DNA of 64,000 nt from Xestospongia bergquistia (Eukaryota; Porifera; Demospongiae; Haplosclerida; Petrosiidae). The DNA lies in contig OZ014413.1 in NCBI GenBank assembly GCA_963965975.1, positions 4,722,001 through 4,786,000 on the forward strand. The letters are read 5' to 3'. The position numbers and the translations under genes were made by a program. This document shows, in pieces, positions 13,769-24,420 of the stretch. The notes below the pieces were generated by a model, which did not search any database, was not told the origin of the DNA, and worked only from the letters and a program-made list of their open reading frames with translations. Each line of letters starts with the position of its first letter. Position 1 is the stretch's first letter.

Positions 13769-13800
<32 letters not shown>
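13769..13800. repeat. (GA)n microsatellite at a splice acceptor
   Basis: About 15 GA units on the plus strand. On the minus strand they form a CT-rich polypyrimidine tract directly before the acceptor of the 13445-13767 INTS2 block. Confidence 0.9.
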
Positions 13801-13801
<1 letters not shown>

Positions 13802-14498
13802 CAAATTTTATTATCCATACACTACATCAATCACCTTTGTTATAGCAATGAGGTAAATTTGCTAGCAAGCAACATATCAAATAAGACCCATTTTTAACTC
13901 TTAACAAACTCTCAGCTAGCTGTGTTAAGGCAACAGACTTGGAATTCCTAGTAGACAACAAATAGAAATAAATAGCTTACCACTCTGTTCTGTTCTACTT
14001 ACCTATAGCTGCAATACATAAGATAAGTGCCATTTCACTAAGATAAATCTGGCATTTGACTAAGTCTGATTGTTCTAACTGAAAAGGCAACTTGTTGTGA
14101 AGGGATAACATTTCTCTTCTACAATTTATATTATCAACTAATAATAAATGTAGTATAGGGAAAAATAGTTATACTATATATCACATGACATATGATAGAC
14201 ACTTCAATATAACATATGACGGTCATTTCATTGTACGTAAATTACTATCAATTAATACCTGACTCATAATTCGAAGTATTTCACTCAAAGCTAAACGAAA
14301 TCATCTCTTTACACAGCCTCGTTCAAACTGTATTGTAACCATATGCTCCATATTGGATACTAAAATACTGTCTCTTTTAGTGTGTCTTTCATCTGGATCA
14401 AGTTTTTTCATAAGTTGTTCTTTTAATGCGTCATGTCTAAGCTCAGCAAAATCCAGCTACAAATATTTCTTCAAACGATTTACGACTTCAAACTCACG

Positions 14499-14613
14499 TA
14501 GAGTAAATAATCATTGAACGGACACGCCCTATTTTCGGACCGTCGCTCTGCTTTTGCAAGGAACTTTAGAAACATTTGCAAATGCTTGTGTATAGTGCTA
14601 GTCCATATACTTA
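14499..14613. repeat. Direct repeat, left copy (115 bp)
   Basis: Nearly identical to 18939-19044 in the same orientation, with one base difference and one 9-bp indel. The match ends exactly at the TA that borders the transposon. On the minus strand it is open and reads as a possible INTS2 exon (ends FNDYLLY before a GTGAGT donor near 14496), which fits the position just before the first clear INTS2 block. Confidence 0.85.
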
Positions 14614-14885
14614 GATATGCAAAGTATAAACAAAAGGCAGCTTGCAAGTTTTAAATAACAAGCAGTCAAAAAATTTTTTCGGATGGTCCTATGTTCGACT
14701 AAAGTGTCGTATCGGCGGACATGGGCTGCTGTGCATTGTAAACAGTTTAAATGCATTCATACACGGTATCAAAACACTGCCCTATCTATGTACTTTAGAA
14801 CTGATAGTGTTGAATAGCTTTTCTATTGTTGCTGTTTTTTTCTGTGAACAGTTTAGCAACACACACCCACAGATCAATAATCGGA
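14614..14885 (+). repeat. Left terminal inverted repeat of the pogo/Tigger-like element
   Basis: Inverted partner of 18510-18781. The arms are unusually long for this superfamily and carry the same reading frame (14642-15040 on plus, 18487-18753 on minus). I regard that frame as a by-product of the duplicated arm, since only the repeated part is shared and it resembles no known protein. Confidence 0.9.
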
Positions 14886-15339
14886 ACCCCACCGGCCCAC
14901 CCAGCGCTAGGCAATCATCAAAAACCTCGTGCGACTTAGACACTGTAAGCTGTTATCTTATTTTCTTTGTGCATTATCTCATTTTCATTACTAGGCTAAA
15001 AATAAAGGCCTTTGAAACCATAATAGGACCAAAAGGGTGAGAAAGTTTACATGCATGTATATTTTTCAAGCCCCTCAAAATGGCGTTCATGATTGTCACA
15101 ATATATTCTGCACTAACTTAAATTAATTCGCTCACTTTATTCTTTGGAACAGAATAGGTTTGGAAACTTCTTACAATAGGTGAATACTGAGTCAAAATGT
15201 TTTTGACCTGCCTTTAAGTTTATTTTGTGATCATCATTCAATTTTTGGCAACATTTATGCTGATGCAGTTCAAAATGTGACAAATTCAAATTATGCTTAT
15301 AATTTATTATACTTATCATGCATGTTTTTTAATTAATTG

Positions 15340-15395
15340 TAATGGCATATATATATATATATATATACATAATATATATATATATATATATATAT
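15340..15395. repeat. (TA)n microsatellite
   Basis: Two AT-dinucleotide runs separated by CATAA, just upstream of the transposase start inside the transposon. Confidence 0.9.
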
Positions 15396-15425
15396 CATTG
15401 GCTGTATTTTTTATAGTGTAACGTG

Positions 15426-18400
15426 ATGGCAGTTGCTTGTCCACCTTTGAAGGAGCGTATCTACGTGTCACACAGATCCAGCATTAAACCACTATTAACC
15501 TCTGGTCGTCCTTTGCAATATAAAGATTATGCTAAAGAAAAACTCAATTATGCTTATGAGGCTGTTAGCAAAGGAATGAGTGTGCGTAGAGCAGCAGAAG
15601 AATAAGGTATCCCAAAGTCAACCTTGCATGATCGAGTTGTAGGAAAAGTATTGGCTGGATCTAAAAGTGGACCTCGTAGACATCTGAATTCTACTAAGGA
15701 AGTAGAGCTCGTCAATTTTTTTGATCATTGTGCCTCTTTAGGTTACTCCAGATCTAAACAAGAAGTCATCCAATTGGCACAGAGCACAGTTGATATGAAA
15801 GGAATTTCTGCCAAAGTAACATCTGGGTGGGGAAATCTTTTCAAAGTCGGCACAGCAAATTAACTTTAAGACAACCAGAGCCTATGTCTCAGTGTAGAAT
15901 GGCAGCTGTGTCAGACTCTGTATTAATCAACTACTTTGATCTCTTAGAAAGTACTCTTACACAGTGTAATCTAACAGAGCATCCAGGCCAGATTTTCAAC
16001 CTAGATGAAAGTGGGTTTCCACTTAGTCCTAAAGCACTGAAAGTTGTGGCTAAGAGAGGCACCAAGCATCCCATTTCTATAAATGGACAAGAAAAGAGTC
16101 AAATTACAGTTCTTGCTTGCGTTAGTGCTTCAGGAAACGCCATACCACCTCTTGTAATTTTTGACCGAAAATACCTTACAGAAGAACTAACTCGTGGTGA
16201 AGTTCCAGATACTATGTATGGACTAAGTGACAGTGGTTGGATGGATTCAGATATCTTTCAAGACTGGTTTGCAGCAAACCACTTCCTATGACATGCACCA
16301 TCCTCTAGGCCATTACTACTGCTAATGGATGGCCATTCCAGCCACTTTAGCCCTCAGTTTATTAATAGAGCTGCTGAAGAGGAAGTAGTTGTTTTGTGTC
16401 TTCCTCCCAACACCACGCACAAAACACAACCTTTGGACAAAGGTGTTTTTGGCCCATTAAAACAGGCATGGAGAGAAGAATGTCATTCATACATTCAATC
16501 CAATCCAGGCAAAGTTATCACACGGTACCAATTTTCTTTATTATTTGGACGGGCATGGTTTAAGTCTGTGACACCTGTCAACATTATCAGTGGCTTCAGA
16601 GTTACTGGTGTTTATCCTGTAAATAGGGATAAGCTCTTATCTAAAGACACTACATGTATTTCTGATAAAACGAAGCTAAGCCTTCCTTGTCCGTTACTTA
16701 CTCCTTCACATCCTTACTCATCTCATACTGAAACACACTATAATAGCCATAATGATACTTCGGCTACCTCTTCTGCTTTCAATGACACTCTCTTATCTAG
16801 TTCATCCTCCACTGCCGATTTATCTCCCATTAATGTTCCTTCATCACTGTCATGTTCAACTCCCACTTCCCACTCTCCAAATTTCTCCCGTAGGATCTTA
16901 TCTTCATCATTGGAGGTTTCTTTAACTCCTGCTTCCTCTCGTAAAGTTACCTTTGCTGAATGCTGAATCATGATACCTCTTCTCCTATAGCAGCTTCAGA
17001 TATTCACACACCCTTTTCACAGGAAGAAATTATCAAGTTTGCAAAAAGGTTGGAAGGAGGATATGACATAAAATCTGACCAGCGCTATAACTACTGGCTT
17101 TCTTTGCTAACAAAGCCAAAACCACCTCAGGGAACCAAAGCAAGTCAATCTAATTTGCTAAAAAACAGTCTTTTTTCCAAAGTCATCTCTCAACAGTCTC
17201 CTCTTAGGAAGCGTTCTGCTCCAGTAACTAAAAAATCATGTGCACGAGTGATAACAAGTGCAGAGTACCGAAAGCAAATGAATCAAAAAATTGAAAAAAA
17301 ACAGGAAGAGCGACGGCTTAAAGAAGAAAAGAGATTGGAAAGGGAAAGAAAAAAACTTGAAAAGAAACAAGAACAGGAGAGAAAAAGAAATAAAAAACAA
17401 AACCAAGGTATATATAATACATGACTATATTGGCCTATTTAAAAAAATTGTGTATTCCTTTAAAGCATCAAAAAAGAAAACTGTTCCATCGAATGATGAA
17501 GCTAAAAGCGCCAGGGCAGTTAAAGGAAATCTGAAGAAAGGAGGTGAGCTATATGAATTGTGTAATATACATATGCCCAATTGATGGGTTCATTTGCAGT
17601 TACTGTCTCTGAGACTGTTGAAAGTGGTATTGTTACTAGAGGGGTTCCAAAGGGAGGAGGTGAGGAATTGTGTAATATTATAGCCCATTGACAGGCACAT
17701 TATAGTTACTGTTCCTGTTATTGAAAGTAGTACTGTTACCAGAGGAGCTACTGAGAGAGGAGGTGAGGAATTGTGTAATACTATAGCCCCATATTGACAG
17801 GCTCCTTATAGTTACTGTCCCTGTTATTGAAAGTAGTACTGTTACCAGAGGAGCTACTGAGAGAGGAGGTGAGGAATTGTGTAATACTGTAGCCCATATT
17901 CACAGACTCATAATAGTTACTGTCCCTGTTATTGAAAGTAGTACTGTTACCAGAGGAGCTACTAAGAGAGGAGGTGAGGAATTGTGTAATACTATAGCCC
18001 CATATTGACAGGCTCCTTATAGTTACTGTCCCTGTTATTAAAAGTAGTACTGTTACCAGAGGAACTGCTAAGAGAGTAGGTGAGGAATTGTGTAATACTA
18101 TAGCCCCATATTGACAGGCTCCTTATAGTTACTGTCCCTGTTATTAAAAGTAGTACTGTTACCAGAGGAGCTACTAAGAGAGTAGGTGAGGAATTGTGTA
18201 TACTATGGCCCCATTGACTGGCTCATTATAGTTACTATTGAAAGTAGTACTGTTACCAGAGGAGTTAATGAGAGAGGAGATGAGGAATTAATACATGATG
18301 TACTATAATATTCTTTATTTTACAGATTGCATAAATGGTCACTGTGGACACCATAAAGCAGTTGTTGAATGGGTGTGCTGTTGTGAATATGACACTTGGT

Positions 18401-18474
18401 TCCACTGTCTCTGCGTTGGCATAGACTATGAATTGGCAAAAACTATTGAATTTCAATGCCAGTTTTGCCAATAG
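15426..18474 (+). pseudogene. Pogo/Tigger-like transposase with C-terminal PHD finger, inactivated
   Basis: Domain order on plus: a helix-turn-helix of the psq/CENP-B type (MSVRRAAEE..GIPKSTLHDRV, about 15570-15650); a DDE core with NLDESGF (Asp 16004-16006), LLLMDGHSSH (Asp 16328-16330) and QPLDKGVF (Asp 16436-16438), the last two Asp separated by 35 residues; a Ser/Thr-rich linker; a basic coiled segment (about 17270-17410); then, after introns, a PHD-type finger at 18326-18474 (WVCCCEYDTWFHCLC..CQFC, stop TAG). Damage: TAA at 15603-15605, a frameshift near 15831, TGA at 16289-16291 and another frameshift near 16960. All three acidic residues survive. Downstream exons 17472-17554, the cassette array and the PHD exon all join in phase 1. 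Confidence 0.88.
17600..18279 (+). repeat. Tandem array of seven symmetric mini-exons
   Basis: A unit of about 103-108 bp repeats seven times. Each holds an acceptor (TATAG or TGCAG), an open block and usually a GTGAGG donor. Blocks: 17600-17659, 17706-17762, 17812-17868, 17917-17973, 18023-18079, 18129-18185 and 18232-18279, of 60, 57, 57, 57, 57, 57 and 48 nt. All are multiples of three and phase 1 at both ends, so any number can be spliced in without changing frame. The typical block encodes a peptide containing VPVIESSTVTRGA. The last copy is shortened and its donor is mutated (GATGAGG). They sit between the basic linker exon and the PHD exon of the transposase. Confidence 0.88.
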
Positions 18475-18509
18475 TTATTAATCTCATTAATACATTCTTT
18501 TGGGCGTGG

Positions 18510-18781
18510 TCCAATTATTGATCTGTGGGTGTGTGTTGCTAAAATGTTCACAGAAAAAAACAGCAACAATAGAAAAGCTATTCAACACTATCAGTTCTAA
18601 AGTACATAGATAGGGCAGTGTTTTGATACCATGTATGAATGCATTTAAACTGTTTACAATGCACAGCAGCCCATGTCCGCCGATACGACACTTTAGTCGA
18701 ACATAGGACCATCCGAAAAAATTTTTTGACTGCTTGTTATTTAAAACTTGCAAGCTGCCTTTTGCTTATACTTTGCATATC
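18510..18781 (-). repeat. Right terminal inverted repeat of the pogo/Tigger-like element
   Basis: Reverse complement of the left arm with a handful of substitutions, ending at C18781 just before the TA at 18782-18783. Confidence 0.9.
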
Positions 18782-18783
18782 TA

Positions 18784-19500
18784 CATAGACACACGTAACC
18801 GGGATTGCAAACGCCCACGCACTTCCGGTATACTCATTGTCCGTCTCAACCTGTATAAACTATAGCTTGCAATGCTCCTGTTTCTTCGGAAACAAGCATG
18901 TAGTCTGGTCACAATATCAAAAGGCCCTCATTCGTTACTAGAGTAAATAATCATTGAACGGACACGCTCTATTTTCGGACCGTCGCTCTGCTTTTGCAAG
19001 GAACATTTGCAAATGCTTGTGTATAGTGCTAGTCCATATACTTACTCTTGAGCATACGCCCCTTGCCCCGCCTCTATAGCAGCCAATCATTGAGGGTAGG
19101 GTGTCTCAGGAATAATTATCCATTTTCTTGTTCGTTGTTTAAGTAGCAGCTTCACTACCAAACACAAAGTAACTCCTTTCAATAGATTTATACTCAAAAT
19201 AACAAGAACTGCATATCCAAATGTGCCGTTGGAAGTAAGATAGGATTCTGTTTGTTTTGTTTTATTATTTAGTGCATAAATTAACTACTTGAAGAATAAA
19301 AAACCTTGGGGGATGTTATTTACTTAAAGACCTGCTACTCACTAGAGAACATTGCAACTTTTACACTGTAGTAATTCCTAGCTAGCTGAACTCTAAACTT
19401 ACACTTTTGTGTAACTAAGAAAAATGTTACTGACAATATTGACAACTGTCAAGGTTGATATAATCTAAATTATCTGTAGCCACAAAACAATAGTGTTATT
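18784..19500. promoter_or_regulatory. Promoter-like DNA and second copy of the direct repeat
   Basis: 18939-19044 repeats 14499-14613. Just beyond it, at about 19055-19095, are a GC box (CCCCGCC) and an inverted CCAAT element (AGCCAATCA), the most promoter-like motifs on this side of INTS2. On the minus strand the repeat is open from an ATG near 19092 and ends in TAG at the point where the left copy has a splice donor. A role as the original INTS2 5' end is possible but unproven. Confidence 0.4.
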
Positions 19501-19517
19501 AAAATTAATGAAAATTA

Positions 19518-19679
19518 TTATTTATGATAATGATGCTTATTCTGATCATGTAAACTGTGAGAGGCAGCAGCTTCTTTCCCCTTACGAATAAAATAAACAG
19601 AGCCAACAGAAAAAAGGTCATCATTATCACCATCAAACCAACCCTGAAGCGAGAGTTAGCTTTATCCATGATTTCAAGG
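19518..19679 (-). CDS. FAM162-type (UPF0389) membrane protein exon, possible frameshift
   Basis: After an acceptor TTGTAG| at 19680 the minus strand reads LEIMDKANSRFRVG, then about 18 hydrophobic residues and a GKK. This lines up without gaps with the single-pass segment of FAM162 proteins (SLExxDxAxxxxRV.., hydrophobic stretch, GKKAA), small mitochondrial membrane proteins linked to cell death in vertebrates. The family's expected tail after GK(K/E)AA is present (GKEAAASHSL.., stop TAA at 19518-19520) but in another frame from the membrane segment; the first frame instead continues to a stop at 19505-19507. Either an indel breaks the gene or a splice event not visible here links the two. 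No upstream exon was recognised to the right. Confidence 0.45.
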
Positions 19680-19984
19680 CTACAAGAAGTACAAAGAACA
19701 TTAATTAATAACATTAAAAACACAGTCTGTCAACTACATTAGTAAAAACGGAGTCAATACCAGAGTGCAACAATGTAAAATTAATGGACTAGCTTGCTAG
19801 TTTGATTTAAGTTAGTAATTCATCAGTTTGCAGCTGCACTTTCTACTTTTTAATTGCCCTTGATCAGACATTACTGTTGGGAAAAAGAACAATATCAATA
19901 GTGTTATGCAGGAGCTAGAATGATATTGTTTTGATATTCTGCCTATTCAGTGAATATCATACCTCGGTAGCTGTGTTATATACT

Positions 19985-20039
19985 ACATATCAAACACACA
20001 CACATATATATACATATACATACATACATACATACATAC

Positions 20040-20100
<61 letters not shown>
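19985..20100. repeat. (CATA)n / (TA)n microsatellite
   Basis: A run of ACACACATATATA, then many TACA units with one CTTACA interruption, then an uninterrupted TA run up to 20101. Confidence 0.95.
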
Positions 20101-20104
<4 letters not shown>

Positions 20105-20825
20105 AGATAGAAAGGTGTCTTCAACATTTGCAAATACAAACAATTGCTATATTTTGGTTGATTCAATATGTTGTTGTTACTTAGAACTCAGTTATACAAA
20201 GTGTAAAGTTAGTGTTCAGCTACCTAAGGATTACTATAGTGTTAAGGTTGCAATGTTCATTTGTGAATGGTGTGTCTTTGAAGTGAATAACATCTTAATT
20301 TTTTTTCTTCAAATATTTAATGAAGAATAATTATGATAGGAATCTTTTTAAATACAGCTATGGTTTTCTCCTAAGGAAAGATTATCTCTTGGACAATGGG
20401 TTTCCCCTAAAACCATTCTTTTGACATGACTCATCATTTCTAAATTGTATATTATATCTCTGATTGTGTAAAGTGAAAAAGAATACAAAAATATGCTTTC
20501 GTTTGTAAGCTTACATGAACAATCAACATTTTCAAACCAAGAAACTTTAAGAGAAAGTGAATAGATGTTTAAATGTTACAGTCATGTTAATATCATAAAT
20601 AGTATATTGTTTTGTATAAAGAATAACTATTAACAGCATCAATAGTATAAATAGAATGCTATTTTGATACAAAATATACACAGTTAAACCTGATGTGTAA
20701 AAATAGAAGTCAAATATATGCATTTCAAACATCATAAAATATGTTGAAGTAACACTTCATGAAAGATATCAAAACAACATATAAAAACGTTCTTTCTACA
20801 CAATTTTAATATATATATTTATATA

Positions 20826-20863
20826 TACATACATAAATATATAATTATATATTTATGTATGTA
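20826..20863. repeat. 38-bp perfect palindrome
   Basis: Starts TACATACATAAATATATAA and continues as its exact reverse complement. It is embedded in AT-repeat DNA and could extrude as a cruciform or mark a microsatellite that expanded as an inverted pair. Confidence 0.9.
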
Positions 20864-23029
20864 TTATATTGTCAGCCGGATGCAGTAACTATAGATATTA
20901 ATCCGAAAGTGTGTCTGCGCATGCGCAGGAAGATTTTTTAACCCCTTCCTGTTAATTATAAGCATGAAAGAAAGTAATTTTATTAACTTTGTTCCTTTTA
21001 AGTCTCATTATTATCATTGTCATAAAAACAACACTCATTATTAAGATTTGAGTTTATGCAACTCAAGTAATCACTTCCTGTAAAATCACAACTTAGTTGG
21101 TTCTTCATATCCAAGCGTCAAAAATGATGCCAATTAATACAGACACCTGATGCTTGACTTTCATCATGAATTGGATTACTGCATCTTTCACAGTACCAAA
21201 TGGGGTTTTCCTTAAGGATGTCCACAACACTCATTAGTGCTGACCAAGTGACCTGACTACAATATTTCCTACAACTTTCTAATCAAACATTCTCGTCCAA
21301 GCATGAGACAGATATCTTTTCTGGTTTTCTTTCAATATCATTCTCTTCTACTATCTTATCACCTGCTACAGCACTATTACCTACTTCAACATCAACAAAC
21401 CAAGATAGAATCACTATATAAAGAGTAAAGAGTGAAAGAAAGCATTATGACAAATAAGCACACCTTTCTCTCCCTTTTAATGTTAGCACGAAAACCAGCA
21501 TGTCCAACTATGATACAAAGATATGCAAGTGTATATAATTACAAAAATAATGGATTATTATGGCAATACGCTGATAATAAAACACACACCAGAAAGTGTC
21601 CAAGCAATAAAGCACAAGATGATGCTAGTGACAATGATCTTATAATATCCTGTCCACATGTTAGCTATCTATCTAAGTAATGAGAACAAAGAAAACCCAT
21701 AAAATATCCATTATTAAAAAGTAGTATTACTGGCATTATTTGATGTCTGAGTTTGCTGTACATAGTATCTCCAAAATATCTTATAAATATAATGTAGTTA
21801 TACATTAGAAATAGATGACTGTCAAGACAAATGACAAAAATGACTAAAGAATCTTGACTGATGACTTGTCATTTCTAAAATGTTATACTTGAAAACACAG
21901 AAACCTAAAATATAAAATGCTATTCATCAACTCTTATAATTCTCAATTGTAACAGTGACCTGATATGAACTTAACAGACTGCACTTAAAATATATGAAGT
22001 ACTTCACAGCTATACTTGGGATAAATCTGATATGCAACAGTATAATTACCAGTATAGTTATTTTTCATAACTATGCAACTTGTATACACTGAATTTAAAA
22101 TTAAATCAAATTGTAATCAATCAACTTGTAAAGTTTTGGTACATAATTTATATGTATAGTACATTATTTCTCAAATGTCAGAAATGCTGTTGTGTCTTTC
22201 CAAACTCTACAGTTCTACACAAAAGAATATCCCAAGATATAATGCTTCTATTCAGCATAAAAAGACAATGACTTAGATTAACTAGCAAGGTGAGTTCAAG
22301 ACTAATGACTCCCCTTGTTAAAAAACATCAAATGTATTTTCTCAAGGGTTTGGAGTGCTGCAAAGATTCCCAAATTAGAACCTGTCTTGAACAAAGAATG
22401 AAATATAAATTGAATACAGTATGTTATTACCACATTCTCTGTATTGTGGCAGTTTGAAATTGATCAGACTCCTAATACCACCAGAGTCTACTACATTATC
22501 AGCTCCTTGTTATCTCTATGGCTCGCTTTGTCACTGTTTCTCTCCACTCTCTCTCTCTCTCTCCTATTCACACATCCAATAATTTTCTTTCAGTATGCCT
22601 CTGTTTTATTATGTAGAATTTTCCTTTGAACTCTGTGCTGACTTTGAATATAACATATTTATTATTATAAAGTTTAACATTTTTTTATCAATCTGATTAC
22701 TATTTCCTTACTTTCATATATATAAATCTTACAACTGCTTTATTTTACAATAATAGTTGAAATCATCATTACAAAGATGACAAAGGGATTGATGTAGCAT
22801 GTAGTCATTTCATATAGATAGATATTCATACACATGGTTGCCGTCCTTTGCCTAAAATCTTAGACCAACTAGCAAGGTGATGGGTTTAAGTATTATTGAA
22901 CGTGGATGCGGTACGTTTCTTTGAAATAATACTAACAATTTTTTTATATAAAAGACACAGCTAGTCCACATGAATCTTTGGAATTACTGTCATCCATCAT
23001 TCTGATCTTGTCCATTCTGTCTGACTAAC

Positions 23030-23360
23030 CATCTATCTATATCTATATTGATCTACCTATATATTATCTATTTATCTGTCTGTCCATCTACTCACCTCTT
23101 TGTTTTCCATTCTTTCATCCATATGTCCATTTATCACCTCATTCACTGAATCATTCATATATTCACTATAATCCAGTCTATTTATCTGCTAATATCTCAG
23201 TCTTTATTCAACCATGATTCTCTTTATTTGCCTGTCAAGTATCTATCCATCTAATCTGTCCATCAGTCTTTTCTGTCAGCTGACCTCTTAATCAATTCAT
23301 TCAATCCATACATCTGTTGATCCATCTTTTGTCTATCTATCTGTCTATTCACCAATCTAA
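23030..23360. repeat. Degenerate CTAT/CTGTCCAT tetranucleotide tract
   Basis: Dense ATCTATCTGTC, CCATCTA and TTCATTCA phrases, typical of an old diverged tetranucleotide microsatellite. No gene is associated. Confidence 0.7.
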
Positions 23361-23579
23361 CTCTTCAATATCAACTGCCACTTCAATGTTATGGGCCCAC
23401 ATTTAAAATAAATTTTTGATTTTACAGAATTGTTTTTGATGAACCACAGTGTACATATATAAGATAACATAGATTTTGGCTGAAATGGTACTATAATCCC
23501 AAGTTTACATAATATTATTTAGAATTGTCGATGTTGGAATGGCTCAGATTGTCCATTAAAATGTATTCATTAATAGAAA

Positions 23580-24420
23580 ACACTAGTCATATCACATCTG
23601 ACTAACACTGACTGACCATAGTGACCATACTCACCATAGTAAATAAAAGTACAGACATTACTGATAATCAGTCAGACAAGCAGGCAGATTGGTAGTCATA
23701 GAGTCAGTTTAGATAAACAATCCCATAGTCAGTCAAAAAGTTGGAGAGGCAGTCAGAGAGACATTCAAATAGTCAGTTAGATAAACAGTCTGATAAAGGT
23801 CAGTTTGGACAGTCAAATAGTCAGCTAGATAAACAATCTGATAGTCAATCAAAAAGAGTTAGATTGTAAGTCAAATAACATCAGTTAGATAGATAGTCAA
23901 CCAGATAGTCAGTCATATAATCAGTCAGAAGGTCAATCAGATAGTCAAGCAGACATTAATGCAGTTAGGCAATGAGTCAGAAAGTCAGTCAGATAGTTAG
24001 TCAGTCATTCAGTCAAATAGTCTGCCAGATAATCAGTCAGATAGCTAGTCAAAGAGTCAATTAGTCAGTCAGATAATTATATACTCAACCAGATACATAT
24101 TCAGTCAGATAATGAGCCGGATACCAATTCAGACATTCAGTCAGATAATCAGATTAGCAGTCAGACATTTATTAGTCAGATAGTCAGTCAAATAATCAAT
24201 CAGATAGTTATAGTCAAAAGGTCATTCAGATAATTAGTAAAGATGTCAGTTGGAGAGTCATTCAGATAGTCTGTTAGATAGCCAGTCAGATAATCTATCA
24301 GGTAGTTCATGAAAGAGTCAGATAGTCAGTGAAATAGTAAGTCTGACAGTCAGTTGGATCAGATAGTCAGTCAATTGGGTAGTCAGTTGAAGTCAATAAG
24401 GTAGACTGTCAAAATGTGTC
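23580..24420. repeat. Degenerate satellite of AGTCAGAT-type units
   Basis: More than 60 imperfect 8-12 bp units of the form (A)GTCAG(A)TAGTCAGTC(A/T) fill about 840 bp, with units such as ATAGTCAGTCAGATAATCAG. No terminal repeats or reading frame accompany it. Confidence 0.9.

Larger units (their letters stand above)
9511..14600 (-). pseudogene. INTS2: Integrator complex subunit 2, broken copy
   Basis: Some 18 exon-like blocks with plausible splice sites follow INTS2 in order. INTS2 is a helical scaffold subunit of the nuclear Integrator complex, which cleaves snRNA and paused Pol II transcripts. Clear blocks: 14259-14456, 14003-14118, 13835-13947, 13445-13767 (ends SWFARYMKLMQQK), 12755-13216, about 12570-12725, 12400-12460, 12200-12310, 12000-12055, 11795-11930, 11470-11590, 11290-11420, 11065-11170, 10880-10960, 10735-10785, 10445-10645, 10110-10225 (LWVETVNALRP), 9950-10060, 9511-9628. 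In-frame stops occur at 14301-14303 (TGA), 12418-12420 (TAG), 12041-12043 (TAA) and 10502-10504 (TAG). A base is missing near 13925 and exon phases fail between the first two clear blocks. The N-terminus and about 130 C-terminal residues are absent. Introns are kept, so this is an unprocessed duplicate or a dying gene. Confidence 0.88.
14614..18781 (+). mobile_element. Pogo/Tigger-like DNA transposon
   Basis: A 4,168-bp element bounded by TA dinucleotides at 14612-14613 and 18782-18783, the duplication expected of the Tc1/mariner/pogo superfamily. Terminal inverted repeats of about 272 bp (14614-14885 and 18510-18781) begin GATATGCAAAGTATAA and differ at only a few positions, which suggests a fairly recent insertion. 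Inside are a plus-strand transposase gene with introns, a seven-copy exon-cassette array (17600-18279) and an AT microsatellite. The element lies at the 5' side of the INTS2 remnant, opposite in orientation. The transposase carries stops and frameshifts, so this copy is non-autonomous now. Confidence 0.92.

Noticed and set aside
14642..15040. 132-codon ORF that also appears inverted at 18487-18753
   Set aside because: The shared part is exactly the transposon's terminal inverted repeat, so similarity reflects the repeat, not a gene pair.
21150..21680. Possible two-exon minus-strand gene with an acidic C-terminus
   Set aside because: The splice phases tried do not give a continuous frame, and no domain is recognised.
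22444..22629. Hydrophobic Leu/Ser-rich 61-codon ORF
   Set aside because: Hydrophobicity comes from a CTCTCT run; no family match and no neighbouring exon.
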